This document shows, one piece after another, positions 35,378 to 44,905 of a stretch of DNA of 64,000 bases; position 1 is the first letter of the stretch, and each line of letters begins with the position of its first letter. The stretch covers positions 5,302-69,301 of the forward strand of contig CAVYQS010000004.1 in the NCBI GenBank assembly GCA_963770765.1, given 5' to 3'. Origin of the DNA: CAVPCY01 sp963770765 (lineage in GTDB: Bacteria; Actinomycetota; Coriobacteriia; Anaerosomatales; PHET01). The notes under the pieces were generated by a model. That model was not told the origin of the DNA. It searched no databases and was given only the letters and a program-made list of their open reading frames with translations. The position numbers and the translations under genes are program-made.

Positions 35378-37830
35378 CTCGTGCCCTCCGATACCGCTGT
35401 TCGAACCGCTTCGACACACCCCGGCGCATCCGCCGAGTAACCCGCGCCGACCTGTGCAGCCCATTCCGCGGTCACAACGGCACCGCCCACGAACACCGGC
35501 AGTCCCGGGTGGGACGCGCGCAGCGCGGTCACCGTCTGCTCCATGGCGGGAAGCGTCGTGGTCATCAGGGCCGAGAGACAGACCGCGTCCGAGCGGGCCG
35601 CCGCCTCCATCACCGTATCCTGCGCCACATCCACTCCGAGATCCTCGACGTCGAAGCCCTGGCTCTCGAGGAGCGATACGCAGATGTCCTTGCCGATCGA
35701 ATGGATGTCACCCTTGACGGTCGCGAACGCCACCCGTCCCGGGCTCGCATCGGCGCCGCCCTCAGGCAGGTGCTCCTTGACCCGGGCGACGGCGGCTTTC
35801 ATCGCCTCTGCGGCCACCATCATCTGCGGCAAGAAGACCTCGCCGCGCCCGTATGCGTCACCGAGCCGCTGGATGGCGGGCGTCAACACGGCACCGATGA
35901 CCTTCTCGGCGGGTGTTCCCGCAGCGATGACGGCGTCTGCGAGTGTCGGCGCGGCATCGGTATCGCCGCGCAGGACCGCCGCTTCCAGAGCCGCCGCGGG
36001 ATCCAGGGCCACTCCCGACTCAGCCGCCGGAGCGGTCGCGTCGACTCCCGCAGCGGCCTTCGCGAGCGCACCGTCGTACGCAGCCCACCATGCCGGCCAT
36101 GCTTGCTCGTGTGCGTCCGACGCCGTCCCGGAGACGCGCTCCTGGCTCGCGAGACGCACGGCCTGCATGACCGGTGCGTCGTTCGGGTTGAGAATCGCGG
36201 CGTCGAGCCCTGCAGCGGCAGCGGCATCGAGGAACGCCGCGTTGAGCAGGGGTCGGTCGGGAAGCCCGTGGCTCACGTTGGACACGCCGAGCACGGTCGC
36301 CAGACCGAGCTCGTGCACCCACCGCACCGCGTCGACGGTCGTCCGGGGAGCGTTCCTGTCGGTGGCGGCGGTCATGACGAGCGCGTCGACCACCAGGTCG
36401 TGATCGAGCAGCCCGTACGCCCACGCCTCGGCACGGACCTGCTCGACGACCGCGACGCGGCCCTCGGCCGTGTCGGGAATGCCCGCATCGCTGAGCGCGA
36501 GCACGACGACCGCGGCGCCGTAGCGCTCGGCGAGCGGGAGCACCGACTCCATCGATGCGGTCTCGCCGTTGACGCTGTTGATGAGTGCCCGCCCCGGGTA
36601 GACGCGTAGCGCGGCCTCGAGCGCAACCGGGTCGGTCGTGTCGATCACCAGGGGAAGGTCGCTCGTGCCCACGCACGCGAGCACCGCCGCGCGCAGTACC
36701 GAGGCGGCGTCGACACCGGCCGCGCCCACGTTGACGTCGAGCAGGTCGGCTCCCGCACCCTCTTGCTCGGCGGCGTACGAGCGCACGACGCTCATAGATC
36801 CGCCGAGCAGAGACTCTCTGAGCGCCGGCTTGCCGGTCGGGTTGATGCGCTCGCCGATCACGCGAAGCGGCTGGCCCGGACCGATCGCGACCACACGACG
36901 GGGACCGGCGAGAAGCGTTCCACGCAGCCCGCGGCCTTCGATCTCGACGGTGTCCTTCTGAGCGACGGCATCGTAGACAGCCCCGGTGAACGCAGGCGAC
37001 GATCCGCAGCACGATCCCACGGCCGCCACGCCCGCCTCGCGCGCGTCCCAGGCGAACTGCCCCATCTCGTCGGGCGTCCCGGGAAACACCGTGGCGCCGT
37101 GTTCGTCGAGTCTGGGCAGCCCGGCGTTGGGCTGGACGATGACGGGCAGCGTGGTCGCACTCACCATCAGACGCGCCAGCGGAAGCATCTGCTCGGGGCC
37201 GAGCCCGCAGTTGAGCCCCACGCCGTCGGCGCCCGCCGCCTCCAGGATCACCGCGGCAGTCGCCGGGTCGGTGCCCGACAGGTCCATCCGCCCCGACAGT
37301 CCGAAGGTGCAGCTCGCAAAGACCGGCAGGTCGGTGACGCTCTTGGCGGCCAGCACGGCGCAGCGGGCCTCGGCGATGTCGGTCATGGTCTCGATGAAGA
37401 TGGCGTCGGGGTTCTCGGCCGCCAGAGCAGCAGCCTGCTCTGCGAACGCCGAGAAGACCTCCTCGAACGTCGCAGGGCCCAGAGGCTGCATCACCAGGCC
37501 GGTCGGACCCATGTCGGCGAGGATGTGAGGGGCGCCGTGGCTCCGCGCGATCCTGACCGCGGCGCGGTTGAGCTCCTCGACGCGATCGGCAAGTCCGTAC
37601 TCGGCGAGCTTGGGGCGGCTGCCTCCGAAGGTGTTGGTGATCGTGCAGTCGGACCCGGCGAGCTTGTAGAGGTCGAGAACCTGCCCGACCATCTCGGGCG
37701 CGGTGACGTTGAGCAGCTCGGGGCACTCGCCTGCCGACATACCGGCACGCTGCAGCATGGTGCCCATAGCCCCATCGAGCACGAGCGCCTGCCTGCCGAG
37801 CCTCATCATGATGTCAGGCATGTCGTCCAT
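35374..37830 (-). CDS. metH: cobalamin-dependent methionine synthase/corrinoid methyltransferase, no activation domain
   Basis: About 818 residues. The homocysteine-binding domain has LVLDGAMGTMLQR, LNCGLGP and the zinc Cys pair GSCCGSSP. The pterin-binding domain follows (VIGERINPTGKPALRESL, DLLDVNVG). The B12 part has a helical cap and GDIHSIGKDICV with the cobalt-ligand His. The C-terminal reactivation domain of E. coli MetH is missing, as in many anaerobes, so another reactivase is needed. The start is ATG 37830 (MDDMPDI) or GTG 37857. It transfers methyl from methyl-THF to homocysteine and heads the metH-metV-metF series. Confidence 0.93.
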   Translation of the reverse strand: MDDMPDIMMRLGRQALVLDGAMGTMLQRAGMSAGECPELLNVTAPEMVGQVLDLYKLAGSDCTITNTFGGSRPKLAEYGLADRVEELNRAAVRIARSHGAPHILADMGPTGLVMQPLGPATFEEVFSAFAEQAAALAAENPDAIFIETMTDIAEARCAVLAAKSVTDLPVFASCTFGLSGRMDLSGTDPATAAVILEAAGADGVGLNCGLGPEQMLPLARLMVSATTLPVIVQPNAGLPRLDEHGATVFPGTPDEMGQFAWDAREAGVAAVGSCCGSSPAFTGAVYDAVAQKDTVEIEGRGLRGTLLAGPRRVVAIGPGQPLRVIGERINPTGKPALRESLLGGSMSVVRSYAAEQEGAGADLLDVNVGAAGVDAASVLRAAVLACVGTSDLPLVIDTTDPVALEAALRVYPGRALINSVNGETASMESVLPLAERYGAAVVVLALSDAGIPDTAEGRVAVVEQVRAEAWAYGLLDHDLVVDALVMTAATDRNAPRTTVDAVRWVHELGLATVLGVSNVSHGLPDRPLLNAAFLDAAAAAGLDAAILNPNDAPVMQAVRLASQERVSGTASDAHEQAWPAWWAAYDGALAKAAAGVDATAPAAESGVALDPAAALEAAVLRGDTDAAPTLADAVIAAGTPAEKVIGAVLTPAIQRLGDAYGRGEVFLPQMMVAAEAMKAAVARVKEHLPEGGADASPGRVAFATVKGDIHSIGKDICVSLLESQGFDVEDLGVDVAQDTVMEAAARSDAVCLSALMTTTLPAMEQTVTALRASHPGLPVFVGGAVVTAEWAAQVGAGYSADAPGCVEAVRTAVSEGTR

Positions 37831-37879
37831 TCTTCCCGGCCGCGGGTGCCGGTTCACGCGGCCACCCCGCTCAGTTCGA

Positions 37880-38209
37880 TCAGGCTTTGGAGCTCACGTA
37901 GCTCGATGCCATGAGGGCCATCGCTCCCACGCACATCAGTGCGAGCACCGACATCTCCAGAAGCGGCACGATACCGTACGCCGCGACGAACCGCGCCAAC
38001 TGGCCCGAGGCGAGGGCATACGCGATGATCCCCAGGGCGCCCACGAACAGCACGGCGATGCACGTGCGCAGGTACCGGATGGCGGCGTCCTTGCCTCGTG
38101 CCGAGCCCACAGCGTAGATCAGGCCGAGCGACACCGAGACACCCATGACCAAGAGGAATCCCAGCGGCACGAAGGTGAACATCCACATCGTCTGATAGCC
38201 GAAGTACAC
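37880..38209 (-). CDS. small three-helix membrane protein of unknown function
   Basis: 109 residues from GTG 38209, which follows GAAGGGGGA by about 7 nt. Three hydrophobic segments are visible: FTFVPLGFLLVMGVSVSLGL, TCIAVLFVGALGIIAYAL, and VPLLEMSVLALMCVGAMALM. I do not recognise a family. It lies between the NUDIX gene and metH on the same strand with short gaps. Codon use looks normal for the region, and the reading frame is the only one compatible with membrane segments. Confidence 0.65.
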   Translation of the reverse strand: MYFGYQTMWMFTFVPLGFLLVMGVSVSLGLIYAVGSARGKDAAIRYLRTCIAVLFVGALGIIAYALASGQLARFVAAYGIVPLLEMSVLALMCVGAMALMASSYVSSKA

Positions 38210-38243
38210 CTCGTGGTCCCCCTTCAGTGCGCCTACGACACGA

Positions 38244-38687
38244 CTAGAGGCACTGCAGGCGCCACAGCGCAGCAGCCACGATGTCGGCGTGGTCGAACGC
38301 GAGGGGCCCGGGCAGCTCGTCGGCGAAGAACCAGCGTGCCTCTGCGGCATCGTCGCCCGGGACGACGATGTTCTCCTCGAGACCCATGTCGGCGAGGTAC
38401 GCAGCCGAGACGGTCCACCCACGCGGGTCCCGGCCGGGGTCTCCGAACGCTCCCACGGGGATCAGCGCGCCCTCCCAGATGAGGCCGGTCTCCTCGGCGA
38501 GTTCACGCCGGGCCGCCTCCACGGGGCGTTCGCCCTCGTCGACGAAGCCGCCCGGCAACGCCCAGTAGCCCTCGAACGGATCGGCTCCGCGGCGCACGAG
38601 CAGCAGCTTGCGCGCCTGCACGGGGCCGCAGAACACCGCTGCGTCCACGGTCAGCGCCGGCCTCGGATACTCATAGGAATACTCCAT
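38244..38687 (-). CDS. NUDIX hydrolase
   Basis: 147 residues with the complete Nudix box, from GGFVDEGERPVEAARREL to AEETGL, which binds the catalytic metal. The N-terminal part has LLLVRRGADPFEGYWALPGG, typical of ADP-ribose pyrophosphatase/MutT-like members. It cleaves a nucleoside diphosphate linked to some group; the substrate is not predictable. It faces the EamA gene across about 98 bp and precedes the small membrane protein gene on the same strand. Confidence 0.9.
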   Translation of the reverse strand: MEYSYEYPRPALTVDAAVFCGPVQARKLLLVRRGADPFEGYWALPGGFVDEGERPVEAARRELAEETGLIWEGALIPVGAFGDPGRDPRGWTVSAAYLADMGLEENIVVPGDDAAEARWFFADELPGPLAFDHADIVAAALWRLQCL

Positions 38688-38785
38688 GTGGCAAGTGTAG
38701 CGGTTCGCGCGCCGGCTCGCCGCCCCTCGGCACGCACTGGTCTAGACTGGATCGTCTGTCCGCGATGCCAGCGAGGGGACCGCTC

Positions 38786-39775
38786 GTGTCACAGCGCGCC
38801 AAAGTGATCTGGTCGATGCTCATCCTCTATGTGGTGTGGGGCACGACCTACCTTGCGATCAAGGTGGGCCTCGACGCGAACCTACCCCCCGCGCTGTTCG
38901 CGGGCCTGAGGCTCGTGCCGGCCGCGGCGATCATGTTCGTGCTCGCCCGGGTACGCGGACGCACACTCAGGCTCCACCCGCGAGAACTCCGGATCGTGTC
39001 GATCGCGGGCATCTTGCTGCTCGTGGGCGGACAGTACGGCACCTTCGTGGCCGAGCAGTTCGTGCCGTCGGGGATCTCGGCGCTCGTGGTCGCGTTGTTG
39101 CCCCTGTGGATCGCGTTGGCCGAGTCGGCCTTTCCTGACATGCAGCGGCCCGGAAGGCTCGGGTGGCTCGGGCTCGTCGTCGGCTTCACGGGTCTGGGCA
39201 TCCTCCTGTTCCCCCACCTCACCGGCGTCCAGGCAGGCACGCGCGAACTCCTCGGCATCGGCATTCAGATCCTGGCGACGTGGCTGTGGACCGCCGGCTC
39301 GATCTACAGCAAGCGGAATCCCGTGCGGGCCGACGGGATGGTGGTGACCGCCTACGAGATGCTCATCGCCGGAGCGGTGACGCTCGCGATCGGGACGCTG
39401 CTGGGCGAGTGGAGAGGGTTCGAGATCACCGCCAAGGGCGCGGGAGCACTCGCCTACCTGACGATCTTCGGGAGCTGTATCGCCTTCACCGCGTTCCTCT
39501 ACGCGCTGGCTCACCTCCCCGCCAGCAAGGTGATGACCTACGCGTACGTGAACCCGGTGATCGCGGTGTTCGCCGGATGGGCAGCGGGCTCCGTGGGGTT
39601 GGTTCCGCCGGAGCCGATCGTCATGTCGACGCTCGTTGGAATGGCCGTGATCGTGGCAGGAGTCGCGCTGACCACGGCGGCCCCGACGCTCCCGCCGCGC
39701 CGGCCGCCACGATCGGAGCACGACCGGACGCTGGCCGCTGAACCCCTCGTCGAGCCGGAGCCGAGCGAAGTCTGA
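38786..39775 (+). CDS. EamA/DMT-superfamily transporter
   Basis: 329 residues with ten hydrophobic segments in two EamA repeats. The first repeat contains YVVWGTTYLAIKVGL and FAGLRLVPAA; the second contains YLTIFGSCIAFTAFLYAL and ASKVMTYAYVNPVIAV. GTG 38786 follows GAGGGGA at proper distance and is preferred over ATG 38765. It is likely a proton-coupled metabolite exporter, as in the RhaT/YdcZ-like group, with unknown substrate. The Pro/Arg/Glu-rich C-terminal tail is cytoplasmic. Confidence 0.88.
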   Translation: MSQRAKVIWSMLILYVVWGTTYLAIKVGLDANLPPALFAGLRLVPAAAIMFVLARVRGRTLRLHPRELRIVSIAGILLLVGGQYGTFVAEQFVPSGISALVVALLPLWIALAESAFPDMQRPGRLGWLGLVVGFTGLGILLFPHLTGVQAGTRELLGIGIQILATWLWTAGSIYSKRNPVRADGMVVTAYEMLIAGAVTLAIGTLLGEWRGFEITAKGAGALAYLTIFGSCIAFTAFLYALAHLPASKVMTYAYVNPVIAVFAGWAAGSVGLVPPEPIVMSTLVGMAVIVAGVALTTAAPTLPPRRPPRSEHDRTLAAEPLVEPEPSEV

Positions 39776-39807
39776 TCCCAACGGCGACGGACAGGCGCGG
39801 AGAGGCG

Positions 39808-40479
39808 CTAGTCCATGCTGCCGATCAACACGAACACCTTGCTCCCCTTGTCGAGCCGGGTCCCGGGTGCGGGGCTCTGCTCGTAGACCCTGCCGATCTT
39901 GTCGCTTCTCGGCTGATACATCGGCCGGGCCTCGAATCCCGCGGACTCGATCCTGTCGAGCGCCGCCTTCTCGGAAAGACCCACCAGCCGCGGCACTCTC
40001 ACGGTGACCACGGGCGGCGGTGTGTACGCTCCGGTCGCCCCCGAACCCGACCCGCTTCCGTCCGAGCCGTCGGCGGCATCACGCCCGGCCGAATCCGTCG
40101 CCACCGCGATCGTGACGACCGCGCCCTTGGTCGTGGCGCTTCCTGCAGGAGGGTCCTGCTCAGCGACGGTGCCCAGCTGGGCGAGCACGTCGTCTGACGA
40201 GCCGACGTCGACCGAGAAGCCGGCATCGGACAGCACTCGCACAGCCTCGTCTTCGCCCAGTCCCACGACATCGGGAACGGTCAACGTCGCCGCGGGCGGA
40301 GTCACCACGACGCCGGCGGTCTGCGAACCGGGCCTCTGCGCGTAGGTCCACAGCAGCCACGCGACCACAAGGAGGGCGGCGAGCAGCACGAGGCCGGGCA
40401 GGACCGCCGCGCGACGCCGGCGTTCGGCGTCCTCAGGCTGCACGTCGTCAGGTGTCGAGATGTTGTCTTCGCCGACCAT
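39808..40479 (-). CDS. membrane-anchored protein with two PASTA domains
   Basis: About 223 residues from ATG 40479 (MVGEDN). A charged cytoplasmic start is followed by one membrane helix (AAVLPGLVLLAALLVVAWLL). Two outside PASTA repeats follow: one around VPDVVGLGEDEAVRVLSDAGF, the other around VPRLVGLSEKAALDRIESAGF, joined by a Gly/Ser linker. PASTA domains bind peptidoglycan fragments or lipid II and usually sit on Ser/Thr kinases or PBPs. Here there is no kinase or enzyme domain. It may be an accessory factor in cell-wall sensing. Confidence 0.82.
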   Translation of the reverse strand: MVGEDNISTPDDVQPEDAERRRRAAVLPGLVLLAALLVVAWLLWTYAQRPGSQTAGVVVTPPAATLTVPDVVGLGEDEAVRVLSDAGFSVDVGSSDDVLAQLGTVAEQDPPAGSATTKGAVVTIAVATDSAGRDAADGSDGSGSGSGATGAYTPPPVVTVRVPRLVGLSEKAALDRIESAGFEARPMYQPRSDKIGRVYEQSPAPGTRLDKGSKVFVLIGSMD

Positions 40480-40704
40480 TGGTTGCCCCCGTGAGCGGAC
40501 GGTGTCTGGGCGCTTCACATAGTCTACCCCGAGTGCGCCCGGTGGTCTTCACCACATCTACACAGCCCGTCCACCCGCAGTGCGCAGTGCGCGAGCATAC
40601 TCTGACTCGAGGGCTGGGGCTCACGGAACGAAGATCCGACCCCACCGATGAGAACACAGCACTCGCACGTGACTCGACCCGACGACCGAGAGGCGGTGGA
40701 CGTG

Positions 40705-40908
40705 ATGGGCATCGGCATCGTGATCGCGGTGACTTTCGCAGCCTACCTCGTGTGGACCCTCACTCGCACTGACGTGCAGTTCGCCGGCGTCGCTCCCGCA
40801 TCACGCTCTCCTCTCGATGAGGCCGAGCGGATCCTCGCCGCCCGCTACGCCCGCGGTGAGATCACCCCCCGGGAGTACCAGCGCATGCTGTTGATACTCC
40901 GCAGCTAG
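40705..40908 (+). CDS. small membrane protein with SHOCT-like C-terminus
   Basis: About 67 residues. One N-terminal hydrophobic helix (IGIVIAVTFAAYLVWTL) is followed by a SHOCT motif: LDEAERILAARYARGEI and TPREYQRM. SHOCT tails are short oligomerisation elements of unknown role found on many small actinobacterial and firmicute proteins. The start at ATG 40705 is supported by GAGGCGG upstream; in-frame GTGs at 40696 and 40702 are possible. A strong hairpin follows at 40958-40990. Confidence 0.7.
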   Translation: MGIGIVIAVTFAAYLVWTLTRTDVQFAGVAPASRSPLDEAERILAARYARGEITPREYQRMLLILRS

Positions 40909-40957
40909 TCGAATCCAGGCGTGGTCCCGCGCCATCTCTTCTTCCCTCCTTGGTGTG

Positions 40958-40990
40958 CGAAACGGCCCGGTTGCCCCCCGGGCCGTTTCG
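40958..40990 (+). terminator. strong GC-rich hairpin after the SHOCT gene
   Basis: A perfect 13 bp stem, CGAAACGGCCCGG with its reverse complement, closes a 7 nt loop (TTGCCCC). There is no T-run after it, so efficiency as an intrinsic terminator is uncertain; it may work with Rho or from either side. It separates the SHOCT gene from the ABC exporter genes. Confidence 0.65.
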
Positions 40991-41117
40991 CCGTCCCGGC
41001 ACGTAACCAAGAGCGCTCCTGTCCTCTCGGGTAGAATCGGGGCGCGGCCATCGCGCGCTCCTCGTCTCGCGAGTCGAGCCTGGCGCCTCCCCCGCGTCGA
41101 CCTTGGAGAGACTGCCG

Positions 41118-42947
41118 GTGTCATCAGCTCTGATCAGAGCACTACGGTTCGTGCGCGCCTACTGGATGTGGGCGGTGCTCGGCATCGCCGCCGTGCTGGC
41201 ATCGACCGCGGCGGACCTGGCCAGCCCGCAGGTGCTGCGGCGCCTGATAGACGTCGGCATCGCCCAGAACCGGCCCGACGTGATCGTGCGGTCCGCGCTG
41301 CTGCTCGTGGCGATCGCGATGGCCGGCGGCTTCGCGAGCTTCTTGCAGGGGTACTTCTCGGCACGTGCGAGCCATGGTGCGGCCTTCGATATGCGCAACT
41401 CGATCTTCGACAAGCTTCAGCGTCTCTCGTTCTCCTATCATGACCGCGCGCAGACCGGTCAGCTCATCACGCGCGTCACGAGCGACGTCGACCTGGTACG
41501 CGAGTTCGTGGGCGGGGGGCTTGTCCAGGCGACTTCGGCGGTCCTGCTGCTGGTGGGTGCGGTCGTGCTGCTGGTGAGGCTCGATCCGCGGCTCTCGATC
41601 GTCGCCTTCCTCGTGATCCCGGTGACCGTGGGCGTGCTCCTGCTGTTCGTGCGCAAGCTCGGACCGATGTTCCGGCAGTTCCAGATGCGGCTGGCGGATC
41701 TGAACACCGTGCTGCAGGAGAACGTGGCCGGGGTGCGCGTGGTGAGGGCGTTCGCGCGTGAACCGTACGAGATCGCGCGCTACGACCAGGCGAATCGGGC
41801 CCTGCTCGACCAAGGGCTCGAGGTGCGCCGGATCGTGTCGAACGCGTTTCCCCTCCTGTTCTCGATCGGCACGATCGGAGTCGGACTCGTCACGTGGGCG
41901 GGCGGCGCGCAGATCGTCCGAGGGACTCTGAGCGTCGGCGAGCTCGTGGCATTCACGTCGTACCTGTTCTTGCTGCTGCAGCCGCTGTTCGTGCTGGGTT
42001 TCGGCGCCCAGCAGATCGCCCGCTCCAGCGCCAGCGCGGAGCGCCTCTTCGAGATCCTCGACGCACCCGAAGACGTCATCGAGAAGAGCGACGCGATCGC
42101 GCTCGACCGCCTCACCGGCGCTGTCGAGTTCCGCGACGTCCACCTGCGCTACCCGGGTGCGGCGTCGGAGACGCTCGCGGGGATCGACCTGGTCATACCC
42201 GCCGACACCAACGTGGCCGTGGTGGGAGCGACCGGATCAGGCAAGACGACGCTCGTCAATCTCGTTCCACGGTTCTACGACGCGACACAGGGAGCCGTCC
42301 TTGTCGACGGCCACGATGTCCGCGACGTGACACTACCTTCCCTGCGCGGCCAGATCGGCTTCGTGATGCAGGACTCCGTGCTGTTCTCGGGTTCGGTGCG
42401 GGAGAACATCGCCTACGGCCGGCCGGACGTGGACGATGAAGCCGTCGAGGCCGCCGCACGCGCAGCGCAGGCCCACGAGTTCATCACCGAGCTGCCCGAC
42501 GGCTACCACACGCTCGTGGGCGAGCGGGGGGTCAAGCTGTCCGGCGGGCAGCGCCAGCGCATCGCCATCGCTCGAGCGCTGCTGATCGAGCCCCGAATAC
42601 TCGTCATGGACGACTCGACCTCATCGGTGGACTCGCAGACCGAGGCCGCGATACGCGAGCGACTCGACTCGCTGATGACGGGACGCACGAGCTTCGTCGT
42701 GGCACAGCGCCTGTCGACGGCACGCAAGGCGGACCTGGTGCTCGTGCTCGACAGCGGGCGGCTCGTCGACTCGGGCACCCATGCGGAGCTGCTCGAACGC
42801 TCGTGCCTCTACGCAGAGATCGCCGCCAGCCAACTCGTGGGCGACGAGTCCATCGTCGTTCCCGACTCGTGCAGCCTCGATCTCTCACAGAGCGTGGATG
42901 CTGCCGAGACGACTCCAGCCGAGCCTCAGCCGGGAGGTGAGCGCTGA
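41118..42947 (+). CDS. ABC exporter half-transporter with degenerate ATP site
   Basis: 609 residues: an N-terminal six-helix membrane domain and a C-terminal nucleotide-binding domain. The latter has Walker A GATGSGKTT, signature LSGGQRQR and Walker B ILVMDDSTSSVD. The catalytic Glu after Walker B is replaced by Asp. GTG 41118 with GGAGAG at 7 nt decides the start. Its stop overlaps the next gene's ATG. With the partner (Glu present, signature LSTGQ) it forms the asymmetric pair known for BmrCD, LmrCD and TM287/288 type multidrug exporters. A PadR regulator lies downstream. Confidence 0.92.
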   Translation: MSSALIRALRFVRAYWMWAVLGIAAVLASTAADLASPQVLRRLIDVGIAQNRPDVIVRSALLLVAIAMAGGFASFLQGYFSARASHGAAFDMRNSIFDKLQRLSFSYHDRAQTGQLITRVTSDVDLVREFVGGGLVQATSAVLLLVGAVVLLVRLDPRLSIVAFLVIPVTVGVLLLFVRKLGPMFRQFQMRLADLNTVLQENVAGVRVVRAFAREPYEIARYDQANRALLDQGLEVRRIVSNAFPLLFSIGTIGVGLVTWAGGAQIVRGTLSVGELVAFTSYLFLLLQPLFVLGFGAQQIARSSASAERLFEILDAPEDVIEKSDAIALDRLTGAVEFRDVHLRYPGAASETLAGIDLVIPADTNVAVVGATGSGKTTLVNLVPRFYDATQGAVLVDGHDVRDVTLPSLRGQIGFVMQDSVLFSGSVRENIAYGRPDVDDEAVEAAARAAQAHEFITELPDGYHTLVGERGVKLSGGQRQRIAIARALLIEPRILVMDDSTSSVDSQTEAAIRERLDSLMTGRTSFVVAQRLSTARKADLVLVLDSGRLVDSGTHAELLERSCLYAEIAASQLVGDESIVVPDSCSLDLSQSVDAAETTPAEPQPGGER

Positions 42948-44740
42948 TGGCCGGACCCGGCTCCCCGTCGCTCAAGTCGCTCGCCCGCGAGGACAAGCCG
43001 GCGTCGACTCGCGCGGTCGCCGCGAGACTCCTGGGCTATCTGCTGCCCCACCGCCGCGACGTCGTCATCGGCGTGGCATGGCTCGTAGCATCCTCGGCGG
43101 CGGTCGCCGCGACCCCCGCCCTGACCGGACGCCTCATCGACACCGCCGTCGCGGCTGCGGGCAGTGGCGCCACCGACGTACTCACGGTTCCGGCCCTTCT
43201 GCTCGTAGGGGCCACGCTCGTGGGCTGGTTCGCCCAGCGGATGCAGATCCTGGCGCTCGGTACCGCCGGGCAGATGGCTCTCTATGAGGTGCGCTCGGAG
43301 GTCTTCGCGAAGATCTCCGAGCTCGACGTGGGCTACTTCGAGGCCGTCGAGTCGGGCGACCTCATGAGCCGTTTGATCAACGACATCGAACAGATCAACT
43401 CGTTCCTCTCGCAAGGCTTCCGGCGCCTTCTCTCCTCGACGCTCAGCCTCGTAGCCACCCTCGCGTTCATGCTGTGGGTCGACTGGCAGCTCGCACTCGC
43501 GACACTGCTCGTCGTGCCGGTCATGCTCGGGGTGACCCGCATGTTCGGCGCGATCGCGCGCAGGGCGTTTCGCAAGCGTCAGGAGGCGATCGGCGAGGTC
43601 TCGGCGACGCTTGCCGAGGAGCTCGGCGGCATCAAGGTCGCACAGGCGTTCAATCGCACCGACCGCAACCGGACCGAGTTCGCGAATCGCAATGCCACGA
43701 ACCGCGACGCGAACATCGGGGCGGCGACGGTCTCCTCGGCGTTCTCGCCGGTGCTCGCGGTCATCTCGACAGGCGCCACAGCGCTCGTCGCCGCGCTGGG
43801 AGGCTGGAGCGCGGCTCAGGGGCTGATCACCATCGGGGTGGTGGTCGCATTCCTCAACTACGCGCGGCAGTTCTTCAACGCGATCACGCAGCTCTCGTCG
43901 CTGTACTCGGAGACGCAGTCGGCGTTGGCGGGTGGCGAGCGGGTGTTCCAGTTGCTCGACACCGAGTCGCTCGTCGCGGAGCCGTCCAGCCCGGTCTCGT
44001 TGGATCGGGTCGCCGGTCGTATCACCTACCGCGATGTGCGCTTCGCCTACCGGACCGGACCCGAGATCCTGCACGGGGTCGAGCTGGAGGTCGCCGCCGG
44101 CGAGACGCTCGCGATCGTGGGATCGACCGGTGCGGGCAAGTCCACGCTCGTGAACCTGGCGCCCCGCTTCTACGATCCCACGAGCGGCGTCGTCGAACTC
44201 GACGGCCACGACGTGCGCTCTCTGTCCCTCGCGTCGCTGCGCGGAACCTTCGGCATCGTCTTGCAGGAGCCGTTCCTGTTCGCCGGAACGGTGGCGCAGA
44301 ACATCCGCTACGGCCACCTGGACGCCACCGATGCCGACGTGCGTCGCGCCGCGGACACCGCGGGAGCCACTCCCTTCATCGAACAGCTCGCCGAGGGATT
44401 CGACACTCCGGTGGGAGAGCGCGGGGCGGCACTGTCCACCGGCCAGCGCCAGCTGATCGCCTTCGCGCGCGCCATCGTGGGCGAGCCCGCTGTCCTCATC
44501 CTCGACGAGGCGACCTCGTCGGTCGACACGCGAACCGAGATGCTGATCCAAGAGGGGTTGCGCCGGATCCTCACCGGGCGAACGGCGCTCATCATCGCCC
44601 ACAGGCTGTCCACCGTCCGCGACGCCGACCGCATCATCGTGGTCGAAGACGGACGCATCGCCGAGCAGGGCGGGTACCGCGAACTGCTGGCCGCCGGGGG
44701 TGCGTTCACCGCCCTCCACACCGCGCAGTTCGGGGACTAG
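42947..44740 (+). CDS. ABC exporter half-transporter, catalytic partner
   Basis: 597 residues: membrane domain then nucleotide-binding domain with Walker A GSTGAGKST, Walker B VLILDEATSSVD (catalytic Glu present) and a variant signature LSTGQRQ. The variant signature would face the Asp-type Walker B of the partner and form the degenerate site, while the canonical site is made from this Walker B and the partner's LSGGQ. It follows the first gene with one-base overlap. The pair probably exports lipophilic compounds. Confidence 0.92.
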   Translation: MAGPGSPSLKSLAREDKPASTRAVAARLLGYLLPHRRDVVIGVAWLVASSAAVAATPALTGRLIDTAVAAAGSGATDVLTVPALLLVGATLVGWFAQRMQILALGTAGQMALYEVRSEVFAKISELDVGYFEAVESGDLMSRLINDIEQINSFLSQGFRRLLSSTLSLVATLAFMLWVDWQLALATLLVVPVMLGVTRMFGAIARRAFRKRQEAIGEVSATLAEELGGIKVAQAFNRTDRNRTEFANRNATNRDANIGAATVSSAFSPVLAVISTGATALVAALGGWSAAQGLITIGVVVAFLNYARQFFNAITQLSSLYSETQSALAGGERVFQLLDTESLVAEPSSPVSLDRVAGRITYRDVRFAYRTGPEILHGVELEVAAGETLAIVGSTGAGKSTLVNLAPRFYDPTSGVVELDGHDVRSLSLASLRGTFGIVLQEPFLFAGTVAQNIRYGHLDATDADVRRAADTAGATPFIEQLAEGFDTPVGERGAALSTGQRQLIAFARAIVGEPAVLILDEATSSVDTRTEMLIQEGLRRILTGRTALIIAHRLSTVRDADRIIVVEDGRIAEQGGYRELLAAGGAFTALHTAQFGD

Positions 44741-44905
44741 CCGGCCCTCTCGGCACCTCATGCCGCGCGCGATCGGTCGATGATGACCTGTCCCCTATCG
44801 GTGCGGGTCATCGTTCATCACATTCCGCCATTGAGTCTAGCTTCACTGTTCACGCATAGGCCATGAACAGGGGCTATTCTGCGTTCCTCAACCTATGGTC
44901 AAGCC

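Noticed and set aside
36020..37726. Long Arg-rich open frame in another frame of metH
   Set aside because: Very Arg/Pro-rich translation and overlap with metH, which has all expected motifs.
42926..44761. Long open frame opposite the second ABC gene
   Set aside because: Antisense to a gene with complete Walker and signature motifs; composition is typical of a shadow frame.
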